Shown here one piece after another: positions 43,429 to 51,445 of a stretch of DNA of 64,000 bases. Source of the DNA: Lewinella sp. LCG006. Its GTDB lineage: Bacteria > Bacteroidota > Bacteroidia > Chitinophagales > Saprospiraceae. Both the position numbers and the translations under genes were made by a program. Every line of letters begins with the position of its first letter. Position 1 is the first letter of the stretch. The notes beneath the pieces are model-generated. The model had not been told where the DNA came from, made no database searches, and saw only the letters and a program-made list of their open reading frames with translations. The stretch covers positions 6,739,802 through 6,803,801 of the forward strand of contig NZ_CP160680.1 of the NCBI RefSeq assembly GCF_040784935.1. Reading direction: 5' to 3'.

Positions 43429-44554
43429 AGAATTTCATCTCCATACCATCGAAGAAGCGATTGCAGCTATTAAAGCAGGCGAAGTCATCATCGTTGTAGA
43501 TGACGAAGATCGTGAAAATGAAGGCGATTTCATTTGTGCCGCCGAGTGTGTCACACCAGAAATCATCAACTTCATGGCTACTCATGGCCGTGGATTGATA
43601 TGTACTCCCATCGACGAAAATAGAGCCAATGAATTGGACTTGCCGATGATGGTAAATTCTAACACGGCGTTACACGAAACGGCTTTCACCGTATCTATAG
43701 ACCTTATTGGGCGAGGCTGTACCACCGGCATTTCTTCCTACGACCGAGCTACCGGAATTAAAGCCATGATCGACCCTGAGATCAGGGCTACCGATTTTGC
43801 CCGACCAGGGCATATTTTTCCGCTGCGTGCTAAAACGGGTGGTGTTTTACGGCGTACTGGACATACGGAAGCAGCCATCGATCTTGCCCAAATGGCTGGT
43901 TACGCCCCCGCTGGCGTATTGGTAGAAATCCTTAATCCCGACGGCACCATGGCCCGCCTGCCACAGCTCATGGAAATAGCCAAGAAATTTGGCCTCAAAA
44001 TCATTGCGATCAAGGATCTCGTTGCCTACCGTATGCGTAATGAACGTCTGGTAAAACGAGAACTGACGACTGAACTGGACACCCGCTTTGGTAAATTTAC
44101 CGTCATTGCGTACCGTCAACTCACCACCGATGATCTCCACCTGGCTTTTGTGAAAGGTGGAAAATGGTCAGCTGAAGACGAGGTACTCGTGCGGGTGCAT
44201 TCAGGAATGGAAAGCAGTGGCCTGCTCAACCTTTTGATGGGAGACAGCTATGTGAGCCTGGAGAAAGCACTTCATAAAGTTGCGGAAAAAGGAGAAGGTG
44301 TCGTGTTGTACATGAGACATAGCGAAAAACACGATGATATCCTCCAACATCTTTCAGAACTCAATGACAGCAAGCCTAAGAAAGAAGAGATTACGGATAA
44401 TCACCACAATGTAGAGCAGCGTGACTTTGGGGTAGGTGCCCAAATTCTGCGCGATTTAGGTTTAGGTAATATCGTTTTGCTGACCAATCATCCCCGCCGT
44501 CGGGTAGCCATTGATGGTTACGGACTGGAAATTGTAGGCCACGAAGAGTTATAG
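43400..44554 (+). CDS. ribB: 3,4-dihydroxy-2-butanone-4-phosphate synthase with degenerate GTP cyclohydrolase II domain
   Basis: Riboflavin synthesis. The first ~215 residues are DHBP synthase: [48 protein letters not shown] are intact. The second half aligns in layout with GTP cyclohydrolase II, but the zinc site is gone: after RVHS the family has CxxxDxxxSLRCDC, whereas this protein reads [14 protein letters not shown], with no cysteine. So only the RibB reaction is expected. The start ATG at 43400 lies inside the GT2 gene (29-base overlap); the ATG at 43379 would extend the overlap without conserved sequence. The stop codon borders a MITE-like element. Confidence 0.88.
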   Translation: MSGNHPNDNREFHLHTIEEAIAAIKAGEVIIVVDDEDRENEGDFICAAECVTPEIINFMATHGRGLICTPIDENRANELDLPMMVNSNTALHETAFTVSIDLIGRGCTTGISSYDRATGIKAMIDPEIRATDFARPGHIFPLRAKTGGVLRRTGHTEAAIDLAQMAGYAPAGVLVEILNPDGTMARLPQLMEIAKKFGLKIIAIKDLVAYRMRNERLVKRELTTELDTRFGKFTVIAYRQLTTDDLHLAFVKGGKWSAEDEVLVRVHSGMESSGLLNLLMGDSYVSLEKALHKVAEKGEGVVLYMRHSEKHDDILQHLSELNDSKPKKEEITDNHHNVEQRDFGVGAQILRDLGLGNIVLLTNHPRRRVAIDGYGLEIVGHEEL

Positions 44555-44709
44555 TTCACCAATTCAGGGTTTGTGAAAAAATGACGCCGCTATTTTTTTG
44601 ACTCGCAAGGCGAAAAACGCAGGCAACGCAGCGCGTTGGCGAGGCTTTTCAACGCAGCGAGGCGGAAAAAGAGCAAGTCAGAATTCACAAATCCTGGGTT
44701 GGTGAACTA
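44552..44709. mobile_element. MITE-like element with 24-bp terminal inverted repeats and TA duplication
   Basis: 158 bp (154 bp between the flanking TA dinucleotides). Terminal repeats GTTCACCAATTCAGGGTTTG and the complement of CAAATCCTGGGTTGGTGAAC differ at three positions. Both ends are flanked by TA. No coding capacity; the interior is GC-rich and partly palindromic. TA duplications are typical of IS630/Tc1-type transposases, so it is likely a non-autonomous derivative. The left TA plus the first G of the element form the ribBA stop codon. Confidence 0.7.
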
Positions 44710-44738
44710 TATAATCCGCAAAAGCAAAAAATAATCAA

Positions 44739-45371
44739 TTGCGATACGAGAGGAAATACCGGATCGAGGGCTTATCGCCACCTTGGGTAAACCAGGCCCT
44801 GCGTAGCCATCCGGCTAGCTTTAGACCATTATTTCCTGACCGTCAGGTTAATAATATCTATTTTGACACGCCTGCCCTCGATGAGTTTTATCAAAATGTA
44901 GCGGGTACCCCCCATCGGCGAAAGCATCGCCTTAGATGGTACGGTACCGTTAGCGAACAGCTTTTAAGTCCTGTTTTTGAAATCAAAATCAAGGATGGAG
45001 AGTTGGGTAGCAAAGAAAGCCAAGCCTTACCCACTACGCCCTGGAGTGAATTGCGGACCTTGTTCCGGCAGGTACCAGCATTGAAGTATCTCCCGCTGCG
45101 CCCCGTGTTGATCAACAGCTATCAGCGATCCTACTGGGGCTCCGCTGATGGTCGCTTCCGGATTACAATTGATTCGGAGTTGAATTTTGCCCCATTCTCA
45201 TGGAGTCATCCCCCCGTCAAGACCCAATTCTTCGACGACATGGCCTGTGTCTTAGAACTCAAATACGAACAAGAGGACGACCAGGCCGCACAAGCTATTT
45301 TTGCGCACCTGCCTTTCCGTCTCACCAAGAATAGTAAGTACGTGATGGGCGTGAATATGGTGATGGGGTGA
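44739..45371 (+). CDS. VTC-domain protein (polyphosphate-polymerase-like)
   Basis: A 210-residue cytosolic protein. RYERKYRIEG at the start, NNIYFDTPALDEFYQNV, HRLRWYG, VFEIKIKDG and LELKYEQ give the basic and acidic residues that line the tunnel of VTC4-type polyphosphate polymerases and the CYTH superfamily. Bacterial members occur near CotH-like or membrane genes; a CotH-type gene is encoded 10 kb away, too far to call linked. Activity on ATP/polyphosphate is inferred from the family. Confidence 0.8.
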   Translation: MRYERKYRIEGLSPPWVNQALRSHPASFRPLFPDRQVNNIYFDTPALDEFYQNVAGTPHRRKHRLRWYGTVSEQLLSPVFEIKIKDGELGSKESQALPTTPWSELRTLFRQVPALKYLPLRPVLINSYQRSYWGSADGRFRITIDSELNFAPFSWSHPPVKTQFFDDMACVLELKYEQEDDQAAQAIFAHLPFRLTKNSKYVMGVNMVMG

Positions 45372-45426
45372 GGCGAGTCTTGACCAATAAAAAATCAGCA
45401 TCAAGCTAATAAACCAACCAGGACCA

Positions 45427-45675
45427 ATGACAAAAGAAGAACTTTCCCAGTTAACCGATCAAGAGTTGTTGAATGAAGCAAAGAAAATGAAATCAGCCTC
45501 CATCATGAGTGCGCTGGTCATTGGGATCATGATTGGAGTTATTGTATGGAGTATCTTGAAAAACACGGTTGGGCTTTTTACCTTAATCCCTCTGTACTTT
45601 ATTTGGAAAATAGCAAACGGTTCTAAAAACAACAAAGCTTTAGAAAAACTGCTAAAAGAAAGAAATTTGAAATAA
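45427..45675 (+). CDS. small two-helix membrane protein
   Basis: An 82-residue protein. A charged helix (KEELSQLTDQELLNEAKKMK) is followed by two membrane segments (SIMSALVIGIMIGVIVWSIL and GLFTLIPLYFIWKI) and a basic tail. Similar small proteins are common in Bacteroidota but I know of no function. It is convergent with the MBL-fold gene. Confidence 0.6.
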   Translation: MTKEELSQLTDQELLNEAKKMKSASIMSALVIGIMIGVIVWSILKNTVGLFTLIPLYFIWKIANGSKNNKALEKLLKERNLK

Positions 45676-45687
45676 GCAGCCATGTGC

Positions 45688-46542
45688 TTATGCATTAAAC
45701 CCACTCAAATCCATTAGCTCCCCTACTCCCAATCGACCTTTCTCATTCCGCGCCAAGCGCGTCACTGCTAACTTTGGATCATGTTCAAAAGCAATCAACC
45801 AATCATTGGCTTCTGCTTCCTCCAGCAGGCGGGCTTTTTCTTTTAGTGTGTCCAACGGTCGAATATCATACGCCATTACGTAGGGCATATTGATATGAAA
45901 CGACGAAGGCAGCAAATCGGCTGCATACACAAGGGTCTGCCCTTGGTGCTCGATAATCGGCAACATCATGGCTTCGGTATGGCCATAAACATAACGCAGG
46001 CGAATGCCGGGCAGCCATTCCAGGTCATCTTTCTGAACATCCAACATTTGGAGGACACCATGATCTTTCAGCGGCAAGAGGTTTTCTTTCAGGAAAGAAG
46101 CAGCTTCTCTGGGGTTGGGATCAATGGCCCATTTCCAGTGGCGATCATTGGTCCAGTAGGTCGCGTTGGGGAAGGTGGGTACTGCTTGTCCGGCTGCATT
46201 GTACTTCACTGCTCCTCCGACGTGATCAAAATGAAGGTGGGTAAGCAAAACATCCGTAATATCTTCTGGCTGCAAGCCCTGTTGTGCCAAGCTCCCCAAG
46301 AGGGTATCCTCGCCATGGGGGTGAAAATGCGAGCGGAAACGCTCATCTTGCTTATCGCCAATGCCCGTATCTACCAGAATTTTTCGACCAGCGGTTTCAA
46401 TCAGCAAACAGCGCATGGCCCAGGTACAAAGGTTTTGTTCGTCGGGGGGATTCAGCCGTTGCCATAATTGCTTGGGAACGACCCCAAACATCGCTCCACC
46501 ATCAAGTTTGAAGAGGCCGGTAGGGATAAAAGTTAGTTTCAT
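45688..46542 (-). CDS. MBL-fold metallohydrolase
   Basis: A 284-residue metallo-beta-lactamase-fold hydrolase (ATG at 46542; the longer ORF starts with TTG). The metal motif TDVLLTHLHFDHVGG is intact, followed by the second His in YGHTEAM and Asp in YAADLLPSS. Layout resembles lactonase-like hydrolases (AttM/quorum-quenching family) but the substrate is unknown. It is the third gene of a pncB-nrtR-MBL operon, 11 bases after nrtR. Confidence 0.85.
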   Translation of the reverse strand: MKLTFIPTGLFKLDGGAMFGVVPKQLWQRLNPPDEQNLCTWAMRCLLIETAGRKILVDTGIGDKQDERFRSHFHPHGEDTLLGSLAQQGLQPEDITDVLLTHLHFDHVGGAVKYNAAGQAVPTFPNATYWTNDRHWKWAIDPNPREAASFLKENLLPLKDHGVLQMLDVQKDDLEWLPGIRLRYVYGHTEAMMLPIIEHQGQTLVYAADLLPSSFHINMPYVMAYDIRPLDTLKEKARLLEEAEANDWLIAFEHDPKLAVTRLARNEKGRLGVGELMDLSGFNA

Positions 46543-46553
46543 AAGTAGTAAAA

Positions 46554-47270
46554 TCAAATTTCAAAATCGACGCCTCGCTTGAGGAGATCTGGCTCCCGAT
46601 TTTGGAAAAGTTCCTGGTATTTTTCCTTATCAAAGCTGAAGAGCATCGCTGGCCGATGTGCAACATTGGTTTGCCGACCAACCTCCCGCAGCACCCCCAT
46701 TTTCATGATGCGGGTGCGGAAATTTCGTTTGTTCAGGCTCGGAACGCCCAGTACCGTTTCGTACAATTGCTGCAACTGCGAAAGGGTAAAATGCTCCGGA
46801 AGCAGCTCAAAACCAATGGGTTGATAACGGAGCTTAGAACGTAACCGGTCTAATGCTGTTTGTAAAATTACAGCATGATCAAAAGCCAACTCCGGAAGAT
46901 CATTGATACTGTACCAGGCAGCATCTTCGGCATCGGTGTCAGCCCGCAGGGTATGCTCCGCAAGGTTGACTAGCGCAAAATAAGCCACGCTGATGACTCT
47001 ACCACGGGGATCACGGCCCAGGCTACCAAAGGTGTAGAGCTGTTCCATAAAGATATTCTCCACCCCTGTTTCTTCCTTCAGCTCACGACGAGCAGCGTTC
47101 TCCAGCGACTCTTCTATTTGCACAAAACCACCGGGCAGGGCCCACTTGTTTGCATAGGGCTCCCCCTTGCGGCGAATCAACAAGACTTTGAGTTGTTGTG
47201 ATTCGTCGAGACCAAAAATTACGCAATCGACCGTTACGGAAGGTCGTGGATATTCGTACGTATATGGCAT
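46554..47270 (-). CDS. nrtR: NrtR-type regulator: Nudix domain plus winged helix
   Basis: A 238-residue regulator. Residues ~10-150 are a Nudix domain whose signature is intact ([18 protein letters not shown] then KEETG). Residues ~155-235 are the winged-helix DNA-binding part ([31 protein letters not shown]). NrtR regulators sense ADP-ribose or NAD metabolites and repress NAD synthesis genes. The gene follows pncB by 7 bases, which supports that role. An intact Nudix box means it may also hydrolyse its ligand. Confidence 0.88.
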   Translation of the reverse strand: MPYTYEYPRPSVTVDCVIFGLDESQQLKVLLIRRKGEPYANKWALPGGFVQIEESLENAARRELKEETGVENIFMEQLYTFGSLGRDPRGRVISVAYFALVNLAEHTLRADTDAEDAAWYSINDLPELAFDHAVILQTALDRLRSKLRYQPIGFELLPEHFTLSQLQQLYETVLGVPSLNKRNFRTRIMKMGVLREVGRQTNVAHRPAMLFSFDKEKYQELFQNREPDLLKRGVDFEI

Positions 47271-47277
47271 ACCTAAG

Positions 47278-48729
47278 CTACTTGTTTTGAGCGATCAATT
47301 GTTGCTTTAGAGCAGCTAATTGAAGCTCTAATCCATAAACATAGGGTTTGTCAGCCCTTTTTTCCAGGCCTTCAATCTGCGTGCGACAAAAGTCTCTGAT
47401 TGCCTCTAAGGTAGGGAAATCATAGCAGAAATCGCCTTCATTGATAATGGGTAATAGGAGGTCTTTACTCTCTGCATTTTCTGAAAGCGTCACTGTACCG
47501 GCCAGATGAAAAGGCACCAATTCGGGCACCACGCCTGGCGGGCGGCCCTTTTCGTAAATGATGTCACCTATTGGTATTCCCTCCTCAAAATAGCGTCTTA
47601 CCTGTTGTGCACCGGGGTTGGAGGTCTTTATTTCCTGATCACTTAGCTTCAGGCGTGGTTCCAATTGTCCTTCATCATTCGCAATGGCCGCCAATTTGTA
47701 AACGCCGCCCAAAGCTGGCTGGTCATAGCCCGTCGCCAGGCGCGTTCCGATTCCCCAGGTCGTAATTTTCGCACCAGCTTGTTTCAGGTCCCGGATCGCA
47801 TGTTCGTCCAGGTCATTGCTGGCAACAATGGCCGCTTCAGGAAAACCCGCTTCATCAAGTAAGATGCGGGCCCGTTTACTAAGGCTGGCCAAATCTCCGC
47901 TATCGAGGCGTATTCCCAATAGACGGTGGCCTTTTTCTCTCAATTCCAAACCTACCTTGAGAGCATTCTCTACACCAGAGAGGGTATCGTAGGTATCGAC
48001 TAAAAAAGTACAATTATTGGGCAGTGCAGCTGCATAAGTTCGAAAAGCTTCCAGTTCATCCGCAAAAACCATTACCCAACTGTGCGCGTGAGTACCCTTT
48101 ACAGGAATACCCAGATGTTGTCCCGCCCATACATTACTGGTCGCATCACATCCCCCTATGTAAGCCGAACGGCTGGCGGTTAATCCACCATCTATCCCCT
48201 GTGCACGGCGTAGGCCAAACTCCAGGAGTAGATCAGCTCCGGCCGCTTGGCGCATCCGAGCGGCTTTGGTAGCAATTAGGCTGGAAAAATTAACCAATGA
48301 AAGCAAAGCCGTTTCGATTAACTGGGCCTCTGCCAGCGGAGCTTCAATACGAATTAATGGCTCATGGGGAAACATCAACGTACCTTCCGGAACAGCATAG
48401 ACCGTACCCGAAAAACGCATTCGTTGCAGGTAATGCAAAAAGGTCTCAGAAAACAAAACTCTTCCATCTGCTCCTTTCAAGCTCCCCAAATATTGAACCT
48501 CTTCCGCTGAATAACCGAAATTTCGCAAATAATCCGCTACTAACGCCAAGCCCGCAGCAACGGTGTATTGTCCCTTGAAAGGGTGGGCCCGAAAAAAAAG
48601 ATGAAAGACTGCGGGGCGTTCGTGAATCTTCTGCTGCCAGTAGCCATAAACCATGGTAAGTTGGTATAAATCAGTGAGATTCCCCCACCCTGCCCGGTAT
48701 ATTTTACTCAAATGTGAGCCTTGGATCAT
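47278..48729 (-). CDS. pncB: nicotinate phosphoribosyltransferase
   Basis: Salvages nicotinate to nicotinate mononucleotide for NAD synthesis. The ATG at 48729 gives 483 residues starting [30 protein letters not shown], the family opening; an ORF extension of 41 codons upstream runs through the promoter region and is rejected. [28 protein letters not shown] and [10 protein letters not shown], and GIRLDSGDL are conserved family segments with the catalytic His. It is first in the operon with nrtR, with a palindrome over the promoter. Confidence 0.93.
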   Translation of the reverse strand: MIQGSHLSKIYRAGWGNLTDLYQLTMVYGYWQQKIHERPAVFHLFFRAHPFKGQYTVAAGLALVADYLRNFGYSAEEVQYLGSLKGADGRVLFSETFLHYLQRMRFSGTVYAVPEGTLMFPHEPLIRIEAPLAEAQLIETALLSLVNFSSLIATKAARMRQAAGADLLLEFGLRRAQGIDGGLTASRSAYIGGCDATSNVWAGQHLGIPVKGTHAHSWVMVFADELEAFRTYAAALPNNCTFLVDTYDTLSGVENALKVGLELREKGHRLLGIRLDSGDLASLSKRARILLDEAGFPEAAIVASNDLDEHAIRDLKQAGAKITTWGIGTRLATGYDQPALGGVYKLAAIANDEGQLEPRLKLSDQEIKTSNPGAQQVRRYFEEGIPIGDIIYEKGRPPGVVPELVPFHLAGTVTLSENAESKDLLLPIINEGDFCYDFPTLEAIRDFCRTQIEGLEKRADKPYVYGLELQLAALKQQLIAQNK

Positions 48730-48733
48730 TGCA

Positions 48734-48756
48734 CTTAGTTTATTTTCAAAACTAAG
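48734..48756 (-). promoter_or_regulatory. candidate NrtR operator overlapping the pncB -7 box
   Basis: Perfect palindrome CTTAGTTT / AAACTAAG (8-base arms, 7-base spacer). Read on the minus strand it contains TAGTTTTG (48754-48747), a match to TANNTTTG, and it ends 5 bases before the pncB ATG. A protein bound here would block initiation. No consensus -33 at the standard spacing. Confidence 0.55.
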
Positions 48757-48946
48757 GTATGACTTATTCTTGTAATTTGCAAAAAGCCACAACTTTTTAT
48801 GCCTTTTACCCGCCGTTCCACTTTCTGAAACCATTGCTCCCTCGGCATACAACCTCTTGGGGTAACTATTCGTCTCTACTTACGTCACAATAAATAACCT
48901 TAATTCTGGTTTAAGAAACGAATGTGACCGCAAACTGTCATCCAGC

Positions 48947-49540
48947 ATGAAGATACCATTTTCCCTCCTTTTTAGTCTTTGTCTCACCAGCCTCGTCTAC
49001 AGCCAGAACGATGATGCCCTTGACCCTCTTAAAAGCTGGGAACTAGCGGAAGCCAAGTGGGAAGAAAAAGCTCATTTCGAGGGCAAATTTCGGGTATGGA
49101 GCCCTGGTGACTTTCAGGAGAAAGTAGATAGTATTGAAACGCCTTTGGGCAAAATGATCTACCACACTTTGTACCTTGCCCCTACCAGTGAAAAAGCGGA
49201 AAACGAAGTGTACATGATCAGCTATGTTGATTACCCCGAAGGCACGCTTCCCGCTGATAGTACCGAACTGATTCAAGCGATGCTGGATGAAACCCAAGAA
49301 GCAGCCCTCGAATCGGTGCGGGGAGAGATGATGTTTTCTCAAGATGGTTTTATTCAAACCTTTCCCTACCGCTACTGGCGAATTGATTACCTCAACGGCC
49401 GTGGCAGCATTCGCACCAAAGCCATCATTGCCAACCATCGCTTTTATACCGTCCAAACCGTTACGCGCCGAGAATACGGCATGAATACTTCTACGGATCG
49501 TTTTATTGATTCGTTCAAGGTGTTTCAGCCTAAGGGGTAG
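48947..49540 (+). CDS. secreted hypothetical protein
   Basis: A 197-residue protein with a signal peptide (MKIPFSLLFSLCLTSLVYSQ). The mature part has regular alternation of strands (GKFRVWSPGDFQEKVDSIET, MIYHTLYLAP, YMISYVDYPEG) and ends with RFYTVQTVTRREYGMNTSTDRFIDSFKV. This looks like a compact beta-domain protein common in Bacteroidota, without assigned function. Just downstream is the IS1634-like element, which inserted ~60 bases after the stop and did not damage it. Confidence 0.65.
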   Translation: MKIPFSLLFSLCLTSLVYSQNDDALDPLKSWELAEAKWEEKAHFEGKFRVWSPGDFQEKVDSIETPLGKMIYHTLYLAPTSEKAENEVYMISYVDYPEGTLPADSTELIQAMLDETQEAALESVRGEMMFSQDGFIQTFPYRYWRIDYLNGRGSIRTKAIIANHRFYTVQTVTRREYGMNTSTDRFIDSFKVFQPKG

Positions 49541-49577
49541 AGGTGGTTGTTGGTTGACTATTGACCGGATGCGAAAC

Positions 49578-49595
49578 ACTTCCGACTTCCGACTT
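49578..49595. repeat. copy of the 18-bp dispersed repeat (inverted)
   Basis: ACTTCCGACTTCCGACTT, the exact complement of the 36265-36282 copy. The repeat array continues after the IS (ACTTCCGACTTTA at 51363-51375), so the IS split it. Confidence 0.6.
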
Positions 49596-49599
49596 CCCA

Positions 49600-51358
49600 C
49601 GGTCTTTTCGCGTAAGACGAAAGTGAGTTCGCAAAGCGTTTTATAAGAAAACTGTATGCTGATCAAAGCAGAGCCTGTAGGCGATCTACCGGCGATTAGT
49701 CGCCTACTCCAATCGACCGGTTTGTCCCAGCGCGTGGACAAGCACTATCCTACTCATCATTTGTGGCAGGGAACCAGTATTGGCAAGACATTGGAGGCTT
49801 TTCTGGTCTATATTCTGAGCGAGAACGATCATCGACTGTACAACGTAGAAGACTGGGCTTTGGGCTTGGAGCGCACGTTGAGTTGGCTTTTGGATGAAGC
49901 TGATTTTCAGGCTGCTTATCTCAGTGATGACCGTTTGGGTAGTCTGCTGGACTACCTGTCTAAGGACGATGAGCGCTGGATGTCCTTTCAGCGCGATCAT
50001 AACCAATCGCTAATTCGGTTTTACGATCTGGACAACGGTACTGATCAAGGTCCCCTTGATACGGTGCGTATCGACAGTACCACGGCTCAAAGTCATCGAG
50101 AAACAGAAGGCATTTTTCAGTTGGGGCATAATGCCACGGGTTTGGCCCTACCTCAGGTAAAATTGATGCTACTGGCTATAGACAAAGCCAACCTGCCACT
50201 GGCTCTGAACGTGGTAGCAGGGCAAAACAGTGACGACAAGCTTTACGTGCCAGCCTTGGAACAGGCCTGGGAACAAGGTCTCAAGTCCAAAGGAGTACTG
50301 GTAGTGGGAGACCGCAAGCTGTGTAATCAGTACAATATGTGTTTCATTGCTGACAGCGGCAACTACTACTTGGGCCCATTGGCTCAACGGCAATACTCAC
50401 GAGAGGAATTAATGCAAGCCCGTGAGTGGATTGAGCAACAACAAGAGCCCGCCGAACGCGTAATGCGTCAGGCGGCGGGAAGTAAGGATTCACAAGCCAT
50501 CGCGCTGGTTAAAGAGCTGCCCGCACGTGAAATCATCTCCGCTGACGGCACGATTCACACCCAAAGGCTATTCGGGGTATGTAGCTTGAATCTACGCAAG
50601 CGCCAAGTTGCCCAACTAGAGCAACGCTGCCAGACCGCTTGCCAGGAGGTCAGACTGCGCTTCACGCGCAACCGAGGTCGTAAAACGATCAAGTCGGTAG
50701 AGGAAGCTGAACGAACCATCAACAAGATACTGGACAAGCACAAAGTCGCTCACCTATACAGCTGGAAGATCACACTATCTCAGGACCCGGCCGAACCTTG
50801 CAGTGTGGAACTTACACTGGACGAGCAGCAAAACAACATCGAACAGCAACTGGCCGGATGGCGCGTGATGGCCACTAACGCTCCTTCGGATAGACTCTCG
50901 GCTTGCGAGGTGGTACTTTGTTACTGGGAGGAGTATCGTATCGAGCAGCATTTTCATTTGCTGTTGACCAAATGCACCTCGCTTACGCCAATCTTCCTGA
51001 AAAAAGAAAATCGCATCCAAGCCATGTTGCGCATACTAATGCTGGCTCTACAGTACTATAATCTGTGGCAATACACCATCCGCCAAACACTGAAAAGCGA
51101 ACAAAACAGCTATCTTACCAATCTGGTGCCCGGCAATCCCGGCCGCAAAGTTGAGCGACCTACCACATCGCTGGTCTTAAGCGCGTTCCGAAGCGTCCAG
51201 ATGATCTACATAATGACTGATGATCACAAAGCCAGCGTACACTTGCAGGGCATCGAAGAACATCACCTGAGGTTGCTTAAGATGATGCGATTGCCAACAG
51301 ATATTTATCGTCATCCATGGGAGGCGTGAACTCACTTTCGTCTTACGCGAAAAGACCG
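49600..51358 (+). mobile_element. complete IS1634-like insertion sequence
   Basis: 1759 bp bounded by perfect 31-bp terminal inverted repeats (49600-49630 and 51328-51358, outer end CGGTCTTTTCGCGTAAGACG). It is flanked by a 5-bp direct repeat TCCCA (49595-49599 and 51359-51363), a target-site duplication. It carries one transposase gene that ends inside the right terminal repeat boundary. Perfect ends and an intact gene suggest recent transposition. Confidence 0.92.
49656..51329 (+). CDS. transposase, IS1634/IS4-superfamily
   Basis: A 557-residue DDE transposase. TVRIDSTTAQSH holds the first Asp, GVLVVGDRKL the second, and the C-terminal YWEEYRIEQHFHLLLTK contains the Y-x(2)-R-x(3)-E-like segment with the catalytic Glu. 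Length and the N-terminal helical DNA-binding part fit IS1634 members. It is intact, with no internal stop, and ends within the right terminal repeat. Confidence 0.9.
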   Translation: MLIKAEPVGDLPAISRLLQSTGLSQRVDKHYPTHHLWQGTSIGKTLEAFLVYILSENDHRLYNVEDWALGLERTLSWLLDEADFQAAYLSDDRLGSLLDYLSKDDERWMSFQRDHNQSLIRFYDLDNGTDQGPLDTVRIDSTTAQSHRETEGIFQLGHNATGLALPQVKLMLLAIDKANLPLALNVVAGQNSDDKLYVPALEQAWEQGLKSKGVLVVGDRKLCNQYNMCFIADSGNYYLGPLAQRQYSREELMQAREWIEQQQEPAERVMRQAAGSKDSQAIALVKELPAREIISADGTIHTQRLFGVCSLNLRKRQVAQLEQRCQTACQEVRLRFTRNRGRKTIKSVEEAERTINKILDKHKVAHLYSWKITLSQDPAEPCSVELTLDEQQNNIEQQLAGWRVMATNAPSDRLSACEVVLCYWEEYRIEQHFHLLLTKCTSLTPIFLKKENRIQAMLRILMLALQYYNLWQYTIRQTLKSEQNSYLTNLVPGNPGRKVERPTTSLVLSAFRSVQMIYIMTDDHKASVHLQGIEEHHLRLLKMMRLPTDIYRHPWEA

Positions 51359-51445
51359 TCCCACTTCCGACTTTAAAATAGCTGATGGTTAGATGGTTGT
51401 AAAATAGGGCCACAGTATTTTCTTAATTAGTACCTTTAAAGGAAA

